Counted from the stretch's first letter, positions 7,895 to 15,630 are shown. The stretch is 17,962 nt of DNA from Chloroflexota bacterium (GCA_028874675.1 JAPPJA010000469.1:1-17962), one strand, 5' to 3'. Notes: a model not told the origin generated them from the sequence alone. Program-made: numbers and translations.

Positions 7895-7923
7895 ATTGTA
7901 CCTGCGCACCGCCCCGGTATCAA
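7895..7923 (-). promoter_or_regulatory. Sigma-70 promoter of the MFS gene
   Basis: On the minus strand TTGATA (7923-7918) and TACAAT (7900-7895) are separated by exactly 17 nt, each five of six to consensus. The predicted start of transcription, near 7888, leaves about 92 nt before the TTG start codon. Confidence 0.6.
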
Positions 7924-8049
7924 ACCCGGACAGGCTCCGCTGTAGAGTTCGCGCTCCTGACTATCTTATTGGTGGCCCGCCCCGGGCAACGCCTACGAGT
8001 CAATGCTACTGTCCTGGCCGACGCCCTTCCCGCTCAGATGGTCCGGCAG

Positions 8050-8085
8050 CCCTGGTGGCAGGGACAGGCCTGTGTGCCTGCCCTG
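8050..8085. other. Mutually exclusive hairpins in the divergent gap
   Basis: CCCTG (8050-8054) can pair with CAGGG (8059-8063) across a 4-nt loop. The same CAGGG, followed by A and CAGGC, can instead pair with GCCTGCCCTG (8076-8085) around a 6-nt loop. The two folds compete, as in attenuators. However, the element lies upstream of both predicted promoters, so it may simply be a repeat or DNA-level structure. The rest of the 504-nt gap 7797-8300 holds the two promoters and no credible gene. Confidence 0.35.
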
Positions 8086-8169
8086 GTCTTTCAAACGAAA
8101 ACACCCACAGCAGAACCCTGGAATACGAGAGCAACTCCCACCATCCGGAGGCCCGAACTTGCGCGGTAA

Positions 8170-8198
8170 TTGACAGTCACAGCTCTTGAACGTAGGAT
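8170..8198 (+). promoter_or_regulatory. Sigma-70 promoter of the LLM oxidoreductase gene
   Basis: A consensus TTGACA (8170-8175) and TAGGAT (8193-8198, four of six) are separated by 17 nt. Transcription would start near 8205, leaving a leader of about 96 nt before the ATG at 8301. Confidence 0.65.
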
Positions 8199-8300
8199 TG
8201 CGGAAAGACCAGCTTCATTTATAGCGCTTTTTCGTTTCCGTTGAGTCTTATAGCAGGAAATGCCAACAACCGGCGACTTTTCTGAAGGGGAGGCAGCAGT

Positions 8301-9371
8301 ATGAAATTCGGCCTGATGTACGAAATCCAGATACCTGAGCCTCATCACCCCGGCTCCGAGCAGGAACGCTACAACCAGGTGCTGGCCCAGGTGGACCTGG
8401 CCGACGAAGTGGGGTTTGACTACTTCTGGACGGTGGAGCACCACTTCCTCCGTGAGTTTTCCCACTGTTCGGCCCCCGAAGTCCTCTACGGCGCCATATC
8501 GCAGCGGACCAGGCGTATCCGCATCGGCCATGCCGTAGCCCTCCTGCCGGGCCAGTACAACCACCCGGTGCGGGTGGCGGAGCGGGCCGCCGTCCTTGAC
8601 ATCCTCAGCAACGGGCGCATGGACCTGGGCACCGGCCGTTCCACCACGCTCATAGAGATGGACGGGTTCGAGGTCAACCCGGAAGACACCCGGGCCCAGT
8701 GGGAGGAGGCGGTGCGAATGATTCCCAGGATGTGGACCGAGGAGACCTTTTCCCATGAAGGTCAGTTCTATACCATCCCTCCCCGCTCGGTAATCCCCAA
8801 GCCCGTGCAGGATCCCCATCCCCCTATGTGGGTGGCCTGCAGCCAGCCCGACAGCTTCCGCGCCGCCGGCGAAATGGGCCTGGGCGTCCTCTGTTTCAAC
8901 CTGGGCGGCTATGCCCAGATGGAGCAGCGGGTTGCCGCCTACCGGGCGGCGGTGAAGAACGCCAGCCCCGTGGGCCGGTTCGTCAACGACCAGGTGGCGG
9001 CCCTGTGCCTGGTCCACGTGGGCGAGGATGACGAGGAGGCGCGGCGGGTGGCCTCGCCCGAGGGCGAGTGGTTCGTCAACAAGGCCGAGGAGCTGTACCA
9101 GCCCTGGCAGGGGCGGAATGTGCCCAGCTCCTACCAGTTCGCCGTGAGCGCGATCCAGGAGGAACGGGTAAACAAGACGGCCGAAGACCACATCGCCTCA
9201 GGCGCCTTTGCCATGGGCGACCCCGATACGGTAATCAAGGTGTTGAAGAAATACGAAGAGGCCGGCGTTGACCAGATTCTGTGCTTCATGCAGATGGGCA
9301 ATCTGGCCCACTCCCGCATAATGGACTCCATAAAGCTCTTCGCCCGCCACGTGATGCCCTACTTCAAGTGA
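8301..9371 (+). CDS. LLM-class flavin-dependent oxidoreductase (luciferase-like)
   Basis: This 356-residue TIM-barrel enzyme belongs to the bacterial luciferase-like monooxygenases, which use FMNH2 or F420 to oxidise small organic substrates. It shows the MKFGLMYE first strand, TVEHHF (residues 44-49, with the EHH group common in luciferase-like enzymes), and the HPVRVAERAAVLDILSNGR region (88-106) followed by DLGTGR. The C-terminal region GDPDTVIKVLKKYEEAGVDQ is also typical. Length is normal. The ATG has GGGGAGG seven nt upstream. It is monocistronic from the promoter at 8170-8198 and diverges from an organic-acid-type MFS carrier, which suggests uptake followed by oxidation, though the substrate is unknown. 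Cofactor choice cannot be told from the sequence by eye. Confidence 0.92.
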   Translation: MKFGLMYEIQIPEPHHPGSEQERYNQVLAQVDLADEVGFDYFWTVEHHFLREFSHCSAPEVLYGAISQRTRRIRIGHAVALLPGQYNHPVRVAERAAVLDILSNGRMDLGTGRSTTLIEMDGFEVNPEDTRAQWEEAVRMIPRMWTEETFSHEGQFYTIPPRSVIPKPVQDPHPPMWVACSQPDSFRAAGEMGLGVLCFNLGGYAQMEQRVAAYRAAVKNASPVGRFVNDQVAALCLVHVGEDDEEARRVASPEGEWFVNKAEELYQPWQGRNVPSSYQFAVSAIQEERVNKTAEDHIASGAFAMGDPDTVIKVLKKYEEAGVDQILCFMQMGNLAHSRIMDSIKLFARHVMPYFK

Positions 9372-9402
9372 GCCCGGCCTGGCAACAGGGTCTTTCGACT
9401 AT

Positions 9403-9442
9403 CCCCTCCCTCTTGAGGGGGAGGGCCAGGGCAGGGGTGAAA
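9403..9442. repeat. Intergenic hairpin repeat, copy 1
   Basis: CCCTCCCTC pairs with GAGGGGGAGGG around a TT loop, followed by a purine-rich tail ending GGGGTGAAA. A related copy sits at 17906-17934 (CCCC-A-CTCCC paired with GGGAG-A-GGGG, again followed by TGAAA). It lies 32 nt after the LLM stop and could help end transcription, but no U-run follows. Confidence 0.5.
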
Positions 9443-9957
9443 TTCTCGCGGGGGGCCCGTGGCCCAATGCAGAATTCATCCCACTGATAATAGCGGGGCA
9501 AGGCCTCCGCAATAATCAAGGGCCCTGCAATTTCCCCCATCCAGTCTCCATTTCCTGCCATTGTCCCCTGTTCAATCTGGATAACCACCCCCTACCATAA
9601 ACGTGGAGCAACAGAAAACTGGCGAATCGCCCGGAAAACCGCGACCTGTTTTCCCTCGCGAAAGCCGTAAACAATTACCGCAGGAGTACTCATTCTGTCC
9701 GGAAAAACTGCCTGGAGCGCGGAATGCCCAGATAGGAAATGAGCATAAATGAGATCAAATAACAGGAAAAATTGTTTTTTTCAGGGAATCGGGCCGAGCG
9801 CCCCATTAGCGCCATTGCGCCGACTCGAGGCTCAGGGTGGCCCACGGGGTATAATGGCCCTGGCCCAGCATGTACTGCTTGCCGGCATTCCGGTCTGTGA
9901 GCAGCCTGAATCCGGGCTCGCACTTGCCGCCCCGGCGGACTCCAGGAGGCATTCCAA
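9443..9957. other. Gene-free gap with -10 box for the downstream MFS gene
   Basis: No credible gene is seen in this roughly 515-nt stretch. It holds an inverted repeat GGAAAA (9633-9638) / TTTTCC (9649-9654), an A/T-rich patch near 9763-9782, and a perfect TATAAT at 9850-9855 on the plus strand, with a weak hexamer (GAGGCT) 17 nt upstream. That -10 would place transcription about 96 nt before the proposed MFS start at 9958. AGGAGG at 9944-9949 is the ribosome site for that gene. Confidence 0.5.
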
Positions 9958-11271
9958 ACGTCAACTCCAGAATCACAAGGCGCCGGAACGGCTCCCCCCG
10001 AAAACCGGCGCCTCGAACCCGAACGACAGCCCCGGGGCCGTCGTCCCGCCCGCTTCAACACCTTCATATCGTTGCGGCACAAGAATTTCCTGCTGCTTTG
10101 GGTCAGCAACCTTTGCAATGCTTCGGCGGTGTGGTTTCAGCAGATAACGATACCCTGGCTGGTGTGGGAAATTTCCGGCTCCCCTCTCCTGGTGGGCATC
10201 GCAGCCGGCTCGCGTTCGATCCCCTTCCTGGTTGTTGGCCCCATGGCCGGCGTGCTTGCCGACCGGATTGACCGCCGCAAGATGGTGTTGGTAGTGCAGT
10301 CGGCCATGGCGGTGGTGGTGCTGTCCTTCGCCGCGGCGATCCACCTGGGGTATGTGGTAGGCAACCTGGGCGTCATTTATGCCCTGGTGTTCTCGGTCAT
10401 CACCGGGGTGCTGCACGCCTCGATACAGCCGGTCAGGCACGCCATGGTGGCCAATACCGTGCCCAGGGAAGACCTGTGGAACGCAATCGCACTGAATTCC
10501 ATAGCTGGCAACGTGGCGCGGGTGGTCGGCCCGGGACTGGGGGGCGTGTTGATCGCGTGGCTGGGGCCAGCGCTTAATTTCTATATCGAAGGAGTCTTCT
10601 ACATCCTGATGGTGCTGGTGATGATTCCCATTACCCTGCCCTTCAGGGAAGCGGTCACGGCAACGCGGACCTCGGTGCTGGCCAACCTGAAACAGGGATT
10701 TGCCTACGTGGTCAACGAGCAGGTAGTGCTTCGTTTAATGCTGTTGGCCTGCGTTTCGGACATTATGATAGCTCCCATTGTGCATCTCATGCCCGTAGTG
10801 GCTGAAGTGGTGCTGGGAGGGGACTCGAAGACATATGGATTCCTGGTACTGGCTACGGGGGTAGGCGGCATTATCGCGACGATTTCCTTCGCTTCCCTGG
10901 GCAGATCTGTGATGGGAGGAGGTGTGGGGCTGGTAGCGCTGATGTTCCTGGCCGCTTCCGCCATCGTTCTGGGTATATCAACCTGGCTGTGGATTTCCCT
11001 GGCAGCCATGTTCGGCCTGGGTTTCTTCCGTCTGGTATTCAAGATAAACAACAATACGCTGGTCCAGACCACCATACCGGATGCGCTCCGGGGAAGGGTG
11101 ATGGCCATCTACAACCTGGACAACGGGCTTACTCCCCTGGCCAGCATGGCCCTGGGGCTGATGGCGGAGTTCTACAGGGTCAGTCTGGTGGTGCTGGTGG
11201 TGGGGATAGTGAGCCTGGCGCTGGCCATTCTTGCCTTTGCGTCTTTCTCCGATGTGCGCCGGATGAAGTAG
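9958..11271 (+). CDS. MFS transporter, DHA3/EntS-like exporter, with non-standard start
   Basis: This carrier resembles the protein at 2451-3698. Motif A reads GVLADRIDRRK (residues 98-108), and DALRGRVMAIYNLDNG near the C-terminus matches the other's ELQGRVMSLW. The first ATG/GTG/TTG in frame is TTG at 10072, which has no ribosome site and would cut into the segment preceding TM1. The open frame continues upstream with PARFNTFISLRHKNFLLLW, equivalent to the PSMRALRYPNFRWFW region of the other exporter. A perfect AGGAGG (9944-9949) sits 8 nt before ACG at 9958, giving MTSTPESQGAG if ACG is read as a start or was once ATG. This gives 437 residues, the normal size. From TTG it would be 399. Substrate unknown; probably efflux. 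Confidence 0.8.
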   Translation, partial: TSTPESQGAGTAPPENRRLEPERQPRGRRPARFNTFISLRHKNFLLLWVSNLCNASAVWFQQITIPWLVWEISGSPLLVGIAAGSRSIPFLVVGPMAGVLADRIDRRKMVLVVQSAMAVVVLSFAAAIHLGYVVGNLGVIYALVFSVITGVLHASIQPVRHAMVANTVPREDLWNAIALNSIAGNVARVVGPGLGGVLIAWLGPALNFYIEGVFYILMVLVMIPITLPFREAVTATRTSVLANLKQGFAYVVNEQVVLRLMLLACVSDIMIAPIVHLMPVVAEVVLGGDSKTYGFLVLATGVGGIIATISFASLGRSVMGGGVGLVALMFLAASAIVLGISTWLWISLAAMFGLGFFRLVFKINNNTLVQTTIPDALRGRVMAIYNLDNGLTPLASMALGLMAEFYRVSLVVLVVGIVSLALAILAFASFSDVRRMK

Positions 11272-11338
11272 TTCCGGCTTTGAAGAAGATCATCCCTTTG
11301 GCATGGATGTATTGCAGGGCAATCGCGCCTTTATTGAA

Positions 11339-11365
11339 TGTCATGCTGAGCGCAGCCGAAGAATC
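11339..11365 (+). repeat. Dispersed intergenic repeat, copy A
   Basis: The 27-nt element (TGTCATGCTGAGCGCAGCCG, then AAGAATC) matches the reverse complement of 15603-15630 at 23 of 27 positions. It lies in a 410-nt gene-free gap (11272-11681) with copy B. Such TGTCA...CTGAGC...GCCGAAG elements are common between genes in environmental bacteria. Confidence 0.65.
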
Positions 11366-11402
11366 AAAAATCTATCCCTGGAACCACCTTCACTGCCGAC
11401 GG

Positions 11403-11480
11403 CCGGGCTGAGGCTGAGGACTTAAGGCTCTTTTGCAGAGTTTACCCTGAGCCAGGCCGAAAGGCTCACGGCGACATGAC
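11403..11480 (+). repeat. Compound intergenic repeat, copy B
   Basis: It starts CCGGGCTGAGG, continues AAGGCTC, then CCCTGAGCCAGGCCGAAAGG, and ends CTCACGGCGACATGA. The same order of blocks is found reversed at 15566-15515, and the last block recurs at 17163-17191. After it, up to 11681, the gap holds a possible weak promoter (TTGGCG 11495-11500, TATAAC 11519-11524, 18-nt spacer) for the propeller operon and an inverted repeat GGCC-C-GT / ACGGCC near 11645-11663. Confidence 0.6.
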
Positions 11481-11681
11481 TTTTGACTGCCGAATTGGCG
11501 CCCCCCGTAACCTGAATCTATAACGCGATTGTCCTGGGAAGTACTGCCCATCTGTGGCTAATCCGGCTTTCCAATGCTAAACTGGCAACGAATATAGAGC
11601 ATCCGGGCTCTACAGGTTACTGCATTACGGCGTTAGACCAAGTCCGGCCCGTTTAAAACGGCCACAATACGGGAGGAGATT

Positions 11682-12767
11682 ATGGTAGATCAAGCCACCG
11701 CACAGGAACTCGGTCTGGCAATGGGTTCGCCGGACATTAGGTCGGTCGGGCCCCTGGCCTTCGGCCCGGAAGGAGTCCTCTTCGTGGGGGATAATGTTGG
11801 CGCCTCCATTTTTGCCCTGGACGTGGGAGACGCGCCTGCGGGCGGACAGCCGGAATCCCTGGACCTGGAAAACCTGGACACTTCGCTGGCATCCTACATG
11901 GGCTGCTCCCGGGAGGACGTTCAGATTCGGGACATGGCGGTCCACCCCCTCTCGGGGAACGTCTTTCTCTCGGTAATGCGGGGCAGCGGCGACGCCGCGA
12001 TTCCGGTCATAGCGCGCATTGACCTGGAGGGCGGCATCACCGACGTAGCCCTGGACAACATCGGTTTCTCGAAGACCTACATTGAGGATGCCGCTGATGA
12101 AGACGACCCCCGGGAGGTTACCCGGGTCAAGCTGCGCACGGTGACCATCACCGATATGTCCTACGTGGACGGCCTGCTGGTTGTGGCCGGGACCTCCAAC
12201 GAGGAGTTTTCCTCCACCCTGCGGCGCATCCCCTTCCCCTTCTCCGGAGATACCAGCTCCAACTCCCTGGAGATCTTCCACGTCTCCCACGGCAGGTACG
12301 AGACGGCCGCGCCCATCCGCGCTTTCGTGCCCTACCAGGGGAACAACAGCATCCTGGCCAGCTACACCTGCACCCCGGTGGTGCAGTTCTCCGTCAGCCA
12401 GTTCAAGCCAGGGGAAATGGCCCACGGCAAGACGGTGGCGGAACTGGGCGCCCACAACCGGCCCCTGGACCTGGTGTCCTACCAGCACGACGACGAGGAA
12501 TACCTGCTGGTGGCCAACGACCGGCACCCGCTGATCAAGATTGCCTGCGTGGACATCGACCAGCAGGGCGCTCTGACAGTACCTGACGAGTCCCTGGACA
12601 ACAGCCCCGCCGACCCGGTAACGCCCGGGGTGGGTGTGCCCCGCCAGATTCTGCCTCAACCCGGCGTACGGCGCATGGCCAACCTGAGCGACGATGCTGT
12701 TCTGATGTTGCAGGAAGACGGGGAAGGCCACTTCCACCTGCATACCTACGGCGTGGGAGAGCTGTGA
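11682..12767 (+). CDS. Propeller-like protein of unknown function
   Basis: This 361-residue protein has no signal peptide, so it is probably cytoplasmic. It shows recurring strand-turn-strand units typical of beta-propellers: VGPLAFGPEGVLFVGDN (22-38), IRDMAVHPLSGNVFLSV (82-98), VTITDMSYVDGLLVVAG (154-170), RPLDLVSYQHDDEEYLLVAN (260-279) and RRMANLSDDAVLML near the end. No catalytic motif is visible. It resembles conserved hypothetical proteins of Planctomycetes-like bacteria, from memory only. The ATG has GGGAGG five nt upstream. Its stop overlaps the GTG of the next gene (GTGA), so the two are translationally coupled and probably act together. Confidence 0.7.
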   Translation: MVDQATAQELGLAMGSPDIRSVGPLAFGPEGVLFVGDNVGASIFALDVGDAPAGGQPESLDLENLDTSLASYMGCSREDVQIRDMAVHPLSGNVFLSVMRGSGDAAIPVIARIDLEGGITDVALDNIGFSKTYIEDAADEDDPREVTRVKLRTVTITDMSYVDGLLVVAGTSNEEFSSTLRRIPFPFSGDTSSNSLEIFHVSHGRYETAAPIRAFVPYQGNNSILASYTCTPVVQFSVSQFKPGEMAHGKTVAELGAHNRPLDLVSYQHDDEEYLLVANDRHPLIKIACVDIDQQGALTVPDESLDNSPADPVTPGVGVPRQILPQPGVRRMANLSDDAVLMLQEDGEGHFHLHTYGVGEL

Positions 12768-13960
12768 CCCAAGGCGGCCACGAGGCTCACCCCGACCTGT
12801 CGTTGGCCTGGCGCGAACGTAACGGAAGAGATGCGCTGCGGGCCACCGGCTGGACCGAAACCGAGCTGGCCGAACTTAAAGGGCCGGACGGCGGTGCACT
12901 TAACCGCCGTCTGGCCCTGTTGACCTCCGAGGCCCTGCAAGGCGGCGGCGAGCCAGCCTGTTCCCCGGATACCGTCCGTGGACCCGGGCGACTTCTACGG
13001 AGTCCGCCAGGAAGCAGTCTCCCCCTGGTTGCGGGACGCTTCGAAGTGGAAGCAGGCGCCGTCTGGTTTATGCCCCGCTTTCCCTTCGTGGCCGGGATGG
13101 GCTACGCCCTCCTGGTTTACCCCTCCAGCGCCGGCGACAATGCCAGCGCCGGCGGTGCCCGCCAAAGCCCCCGCGCCTGGACCATTCAACGGCCCGCCGT
13201 TGATGCCACTCCCGTCGCCAGGGTGGTTGCCATCTATCCTGACGTGGATGAAGTGCCGGTGAACCTGCTGAAGTTCTACGTCCACTTCTCCGAACCGATG
13301 AGCGAGGGCCGGGCCCAGCGGGCCGTCAGCGTCTGCCGCGACGATACGGGCGAGCCCATAGACGGCGTCTTCGTGCCCATGGACCCGGAGCTGTGGGACG
13401 GCGCCAGGCAGCGCCTGACCCTGCTCCTGGACCCGGCCCGCATCAAGCACGGGCTGGTCCCCAACATGGAGGTAGGGTACCCGCTTATGGAGGGTGTCCC
13501 CTTCCGGCTGCAACTGGGACCGGAGTTTCGGGACGCCAGGGGACGCCCCCTGGCAGCGGGCGCCGAGCGGCGGTACGCTGTCGGTCCGGAGGTTCGGGAG
13601 AGAGTTGACCCGGCAAGGTGGAGCTTGACCGCGCCCGCCGCCGGAACCCTCCATGCCCTGAGGGTCGAGTTTGATCGTCCCCTGGACCATGCCCTGCTGC
13701 AGCGGTGCCTGGGGATCAGAGACCCGGAGGGCGCGCCGGTTGCCGGCAAAGGGACCACGGGCCCCAATGAGAAAAGCTGGCAGTTTGAGCCCGAGTCGGC
13801 CTGGGCAGAGGGACGGCACCGGCTTCGGGTGGAGCGCCAACTGGAGGACCTGGCGGGCAACTCGCCGCTGCGGATCTTCGACCGGGATATGACCGAACCC
13901 GACGACGGCCCGGACCCTTCCGACCTGCTGGCGCTGGACTTTACCTGCGCTGCCGGCTAA
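12764..13960 (+). CDS. Multi-domain Ig-like protein (SbsA/Big-like), unknown function
   Basis: This 398-residue protein appears to consist of Ig-like beta-sandwich domains. GRFEVEAGAVWFMPRFPFVAG (its first 20 residues span 91-110) is a first sandwich edge. RVVAIYPDVDEVPVNLLKFY (153-172) plus VHFSEPMS resembles the SbsA Ig-like pattern, in which a strand is followed by N-x-x-F-x-x-x-F-S-x-P-M. The same kind of unit recurs near 285-370, with LRVEFDRPLDHALL. About 85 N-terminal residues are of unknown fold. It lacks a signal peptide or anchor, unusual for Ig-like domains, which are mostly surface proteins. Its GTG overlaps the propeller gene's stop by four bases. Function is not known; partnership with the upstream gene is an inference from coupling. 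Confidence 0.7.
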   Translation: MTQGGHEAHPDLSLAWRERNGRDALRATGWTETELAELKGPDGGALNRRLALLTSEALQGGGEPACSPDTVRGPGRLLRSPPGSSLPLVAGRFEVEAGAVWFMPRFPFVAGMGYALLVYPSSAGDNASAGGARQSPRAWTIQRPAVDATPVARVVAIYPDVDEVPVNLLKFYVHFSEPMSEGRAQRAVSVCRDDTGEPIDGVFVPMDPELWDGARQRLTLLLDPARIKHGLVPNMEVGYPLMEGVPFRLQLGPEFRDARGRPLAAGAERRYAVGPEVRERVDPARWSLTAPAAGTLHALRVEFDRPLDHALLQRCLGIRDPEGAPVAGKGTTGPNEKSWQFEPESAWAEGRHRLRVERQLEDLAGNSPLRIFDRDMTEPDDGPDPSDLLALDFTCAAG

Positions 13961-13963
13961 TGC

Positions 13964-15265
13964 TCAGAATCGCCTCTCGGTGAGCAGGCTGGCGAGGGAC
14001 GTGATGGCTTCTCCGCCGGCGTCCGGGTCATCCCACCCGCGGAAGTCCAGCACGCGCCCCTGGCGCAGGGTATTGCAGAGGTAGTCGTCCCGCTGGTAGA
14101 AGGCGTGGTCGATGCCCAGGGTAATGATGGTCTGGCTCGACTGGCTGCCGCTGCGGGCGCCGCCCAGCTGGGCCAGGTAGGTGCTGGTCTGGGGGCTGTC
14201 CAGGGCCGATTCCGTGCCCAACAGGACCAGCGCGTCGTAATAGGGCGTGTGTTCCATCAGGATTCCGCCGGACTGGATGGCGGCTTCATCGTCGGCGGCC
14301 AGGGCCCAGGCGGGCACCTGGAAGGCGGCCAGTCCCGACCGCAGCCTGCCGGCCAGGTCCCCATCCTCCAGGGAACCGACGATCAGCGTTGCGGGGTAGG
14401 TGCGGTTCTCGCTCCGCATTACGTCCTGGGCTGCCAGCAGCGGGTGCGCCACGCCTGCATTCCGCAGGAAGACGGCGGGTATCATCCCTTTAGAACTGGC
14501 CAGGGTGTCCAGGGATATGGCGCTGGGGCCCGAGTGGCGCGACGTCTCCAGCCCGATGGTCTTGCTCAGGTCGCAGTTGACCAGCCTGGTGAAGCCCAGG
14601 AGAGTGTCCATCAAGACCGCGCTCTCCAGTTCCGCGCCGGTAATGGTCGCCCCCCGCAGGTCGGCCCCGGTCAGGTCGGCCAGCATGAGGGTGGTGGCGG
14701 TGAGGGCAGCTCCCCTCAGGTTGGCGCCGTTCAAATTGGCCCAGGAAAGGTCGGTGTAGGAAAGGTTCGCGCCGGCCAGATTAGCTCCCTCCAGGTTGGC
14801 CATGCGAAGGTCGGAGTAGGAGAGGTTGGCTCCCGATGCCTGGGTGTAGTGCAGGGTGCTGTTGCTCAAATCGGTCCGGATGAGGGAAGACCCGGTCAGG
14901 TTGGCGAAGGTAAGGTCAGCGTGGGACAGGTTAGCCCGGGATATGGAGGCGGCCTGCAGGTTGGCGCCGGCGAGGCGGGCCAGCCTGAGATTGCAGCCGG
15001 TAAGGTCGGCCCGGCTCAGGTCGTCGTGGGCCAGGTCGGCCTGGGGCAGCCGGATACCGCTCAGGTAGCCGCCGGACAGGTCGAGCTTGGCGCGCCCGTG
15101 AATGTACTCCTGTTCGAAGGTCTCGCCCGTGGACCGGTCGCCCAGGCTGTAGTTCAGGGAATAGACGATGGGATTCTCGTTGGGAACCCAGAAGGTCTGT
15201 TCCCGCCAGCGAGAAATGGCGTTGGGTCCCGCCTTGACGATGGCAATGTGTTCAGGGTCTGCCAA
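13964..15265 (-). CDS. Pentapeptide-repeat protein with diverged C-terminal TIR-like domain
   Basis: This 433-residue protein has three parts. The N-terminal segment (MADPEHIAIVKAGPNAISRW) is the cap common before pentapeptide repeats. Residues about 59-238 hold some 35 unbroken pentapeptides (A[D/N]LxG type), predicting a right-handed quadrilateral beta-helix. The linker GLETSRHSGPSAI...FLRNAGV and the C-terminal stretch (291-430: ATLIVGSLEDGDLAGRLRSG, DALVLLGTESALDS, LDFRGWDD) match, from memory, pentapeptide-TIR fusions with an FISYS-type TIR domain. The serine/tryptophan/glutamate helix reads ESALDSPQTSTYL, so the usual catalytic Glu appears absent. I chose the TTG at 15265 over TTG at 15316 because GGGAG lies five nt upstream and the family starts at this point. 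Possible role: signalling, or immunity if NAD-active. Confidence 0.78.
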   Translation of the reverse strand: MADPEHIAIVKAGPNAISRWREQTFWVPNENPIVYSLNYSLGDRSTGETFEQEYIHGRAKLDLSGGYLSGIRLPQADLAHDDLSRADLTGCNLRLARLAGANLQAASISRANLSHADLTFANLTGSSLIRTDLSNSTLHYTQASGANLSYSDLRMANLEGANLAGANLSYTDLSWANLNGANLRGAALTATTLMLADLTGADLRGATITGAELESAVLMDTLLGFTRLVNCDLSKTIGLETSRHSGPSAISLDTLASSKGMIPAVFLRNAGVAHPLLAAQDVMRSENRTYPATLIVGSLEDGDLAGRLRSGLAAFQVPAWALAADDEAAIQSGGILMEHTPYYDALVLLGTESALDSPQTSTYLAQLGGARSGSQSSQTIITLGIDHAFYQRDDYLCNTLRQGRVLDFRGWDDPDAGGEAITSLASLLTERRF

Positions 15266-15514
15266 TATGACTCCCGGGCCGGCGAACCGACGCCCTGGTT
15301 GGGATAGCGGGTTCAATCCGGAGTGTAAGATACACCCAAAGGGCGGGCAAGGAAAGGCTGCGGCGGCGCAACAGCTATTCCCGGGTATAGAGTCCTCGAA
15401 TGTATTGAAAGATCATTTGTTCCGTGCACGAAGCCCGGAGAGAGGGGCAGCCCGAGGCCTGGCCTACCGCCCTGGGCAATTACGACTTGAATAGGGTGAC
15501 ACTTTATACTTTGG

Positions 15515-15566
15515 TCATGTCACCCTGAGATTGCCGAAGGGCCTGAAAGCCTTGTCCTCAGCCCGG
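15515..15566 (-). repeat. Compound intergenic repeat, copy C
   Basis: Read on the minus strand: CCGGGCTGAGGACAAGGCT, then GGCCCTTCGGCAATCTCAGG, then GTGACATGA. It matches copy B in block order and copy E (17163-17191) at 26 of 29 positions. It lies in the gene-free gap 15266-15777 with copy D and a hairpin repeat. Confidence 0.65.
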
Positions 15567-15602
15567 TTTCGGGTCCGATACCCGCCAGTATGTCAGATTC
15601 CA

Positions 15603-15630
15603 GACTCTTCGGCTTCGCTCAGAGTGACAG
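15603..15630 (-). repeat. Dispersed intergenic repeat, copy D
   Basis: Its reverse complement (CTGTCACTCTGAGCGAAGCC, then GAAGAGTC) matches copy A at 11339-11365 with four differences over 27 nt. It lies 53 nt from copy C. Confidence 0.6.

Noticed and set aside
8091..9191. Minus-strand 366-residue frame opposite the LLM oxidoreductase
   Set aside because: Antisense shadow of a recognised luciferase-like enzyme.
9364..9588. Minus-strand 74-residue frame after the LLM gene
   Set aside because: Much of its C-terminal half is translated from the intergenic hairpin repeat and its tail; probably not a gene.
11625..12743. Minus-strand 372-residue frame opposite the propeller gene
   Set aside because: No ribosome site or domain; the plus frame is coupled to the next gene by a GTGA overlap.
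14105..15307. A 400-residue open frame on the plus strand, antisense to the pentapeptide gene, rich in VGQVG and GAG
   Set aside because: It mirrors the repetitive pentapeptide codons and has low-complexity composition; the minus frame has a recognised fold and a ribosome site.
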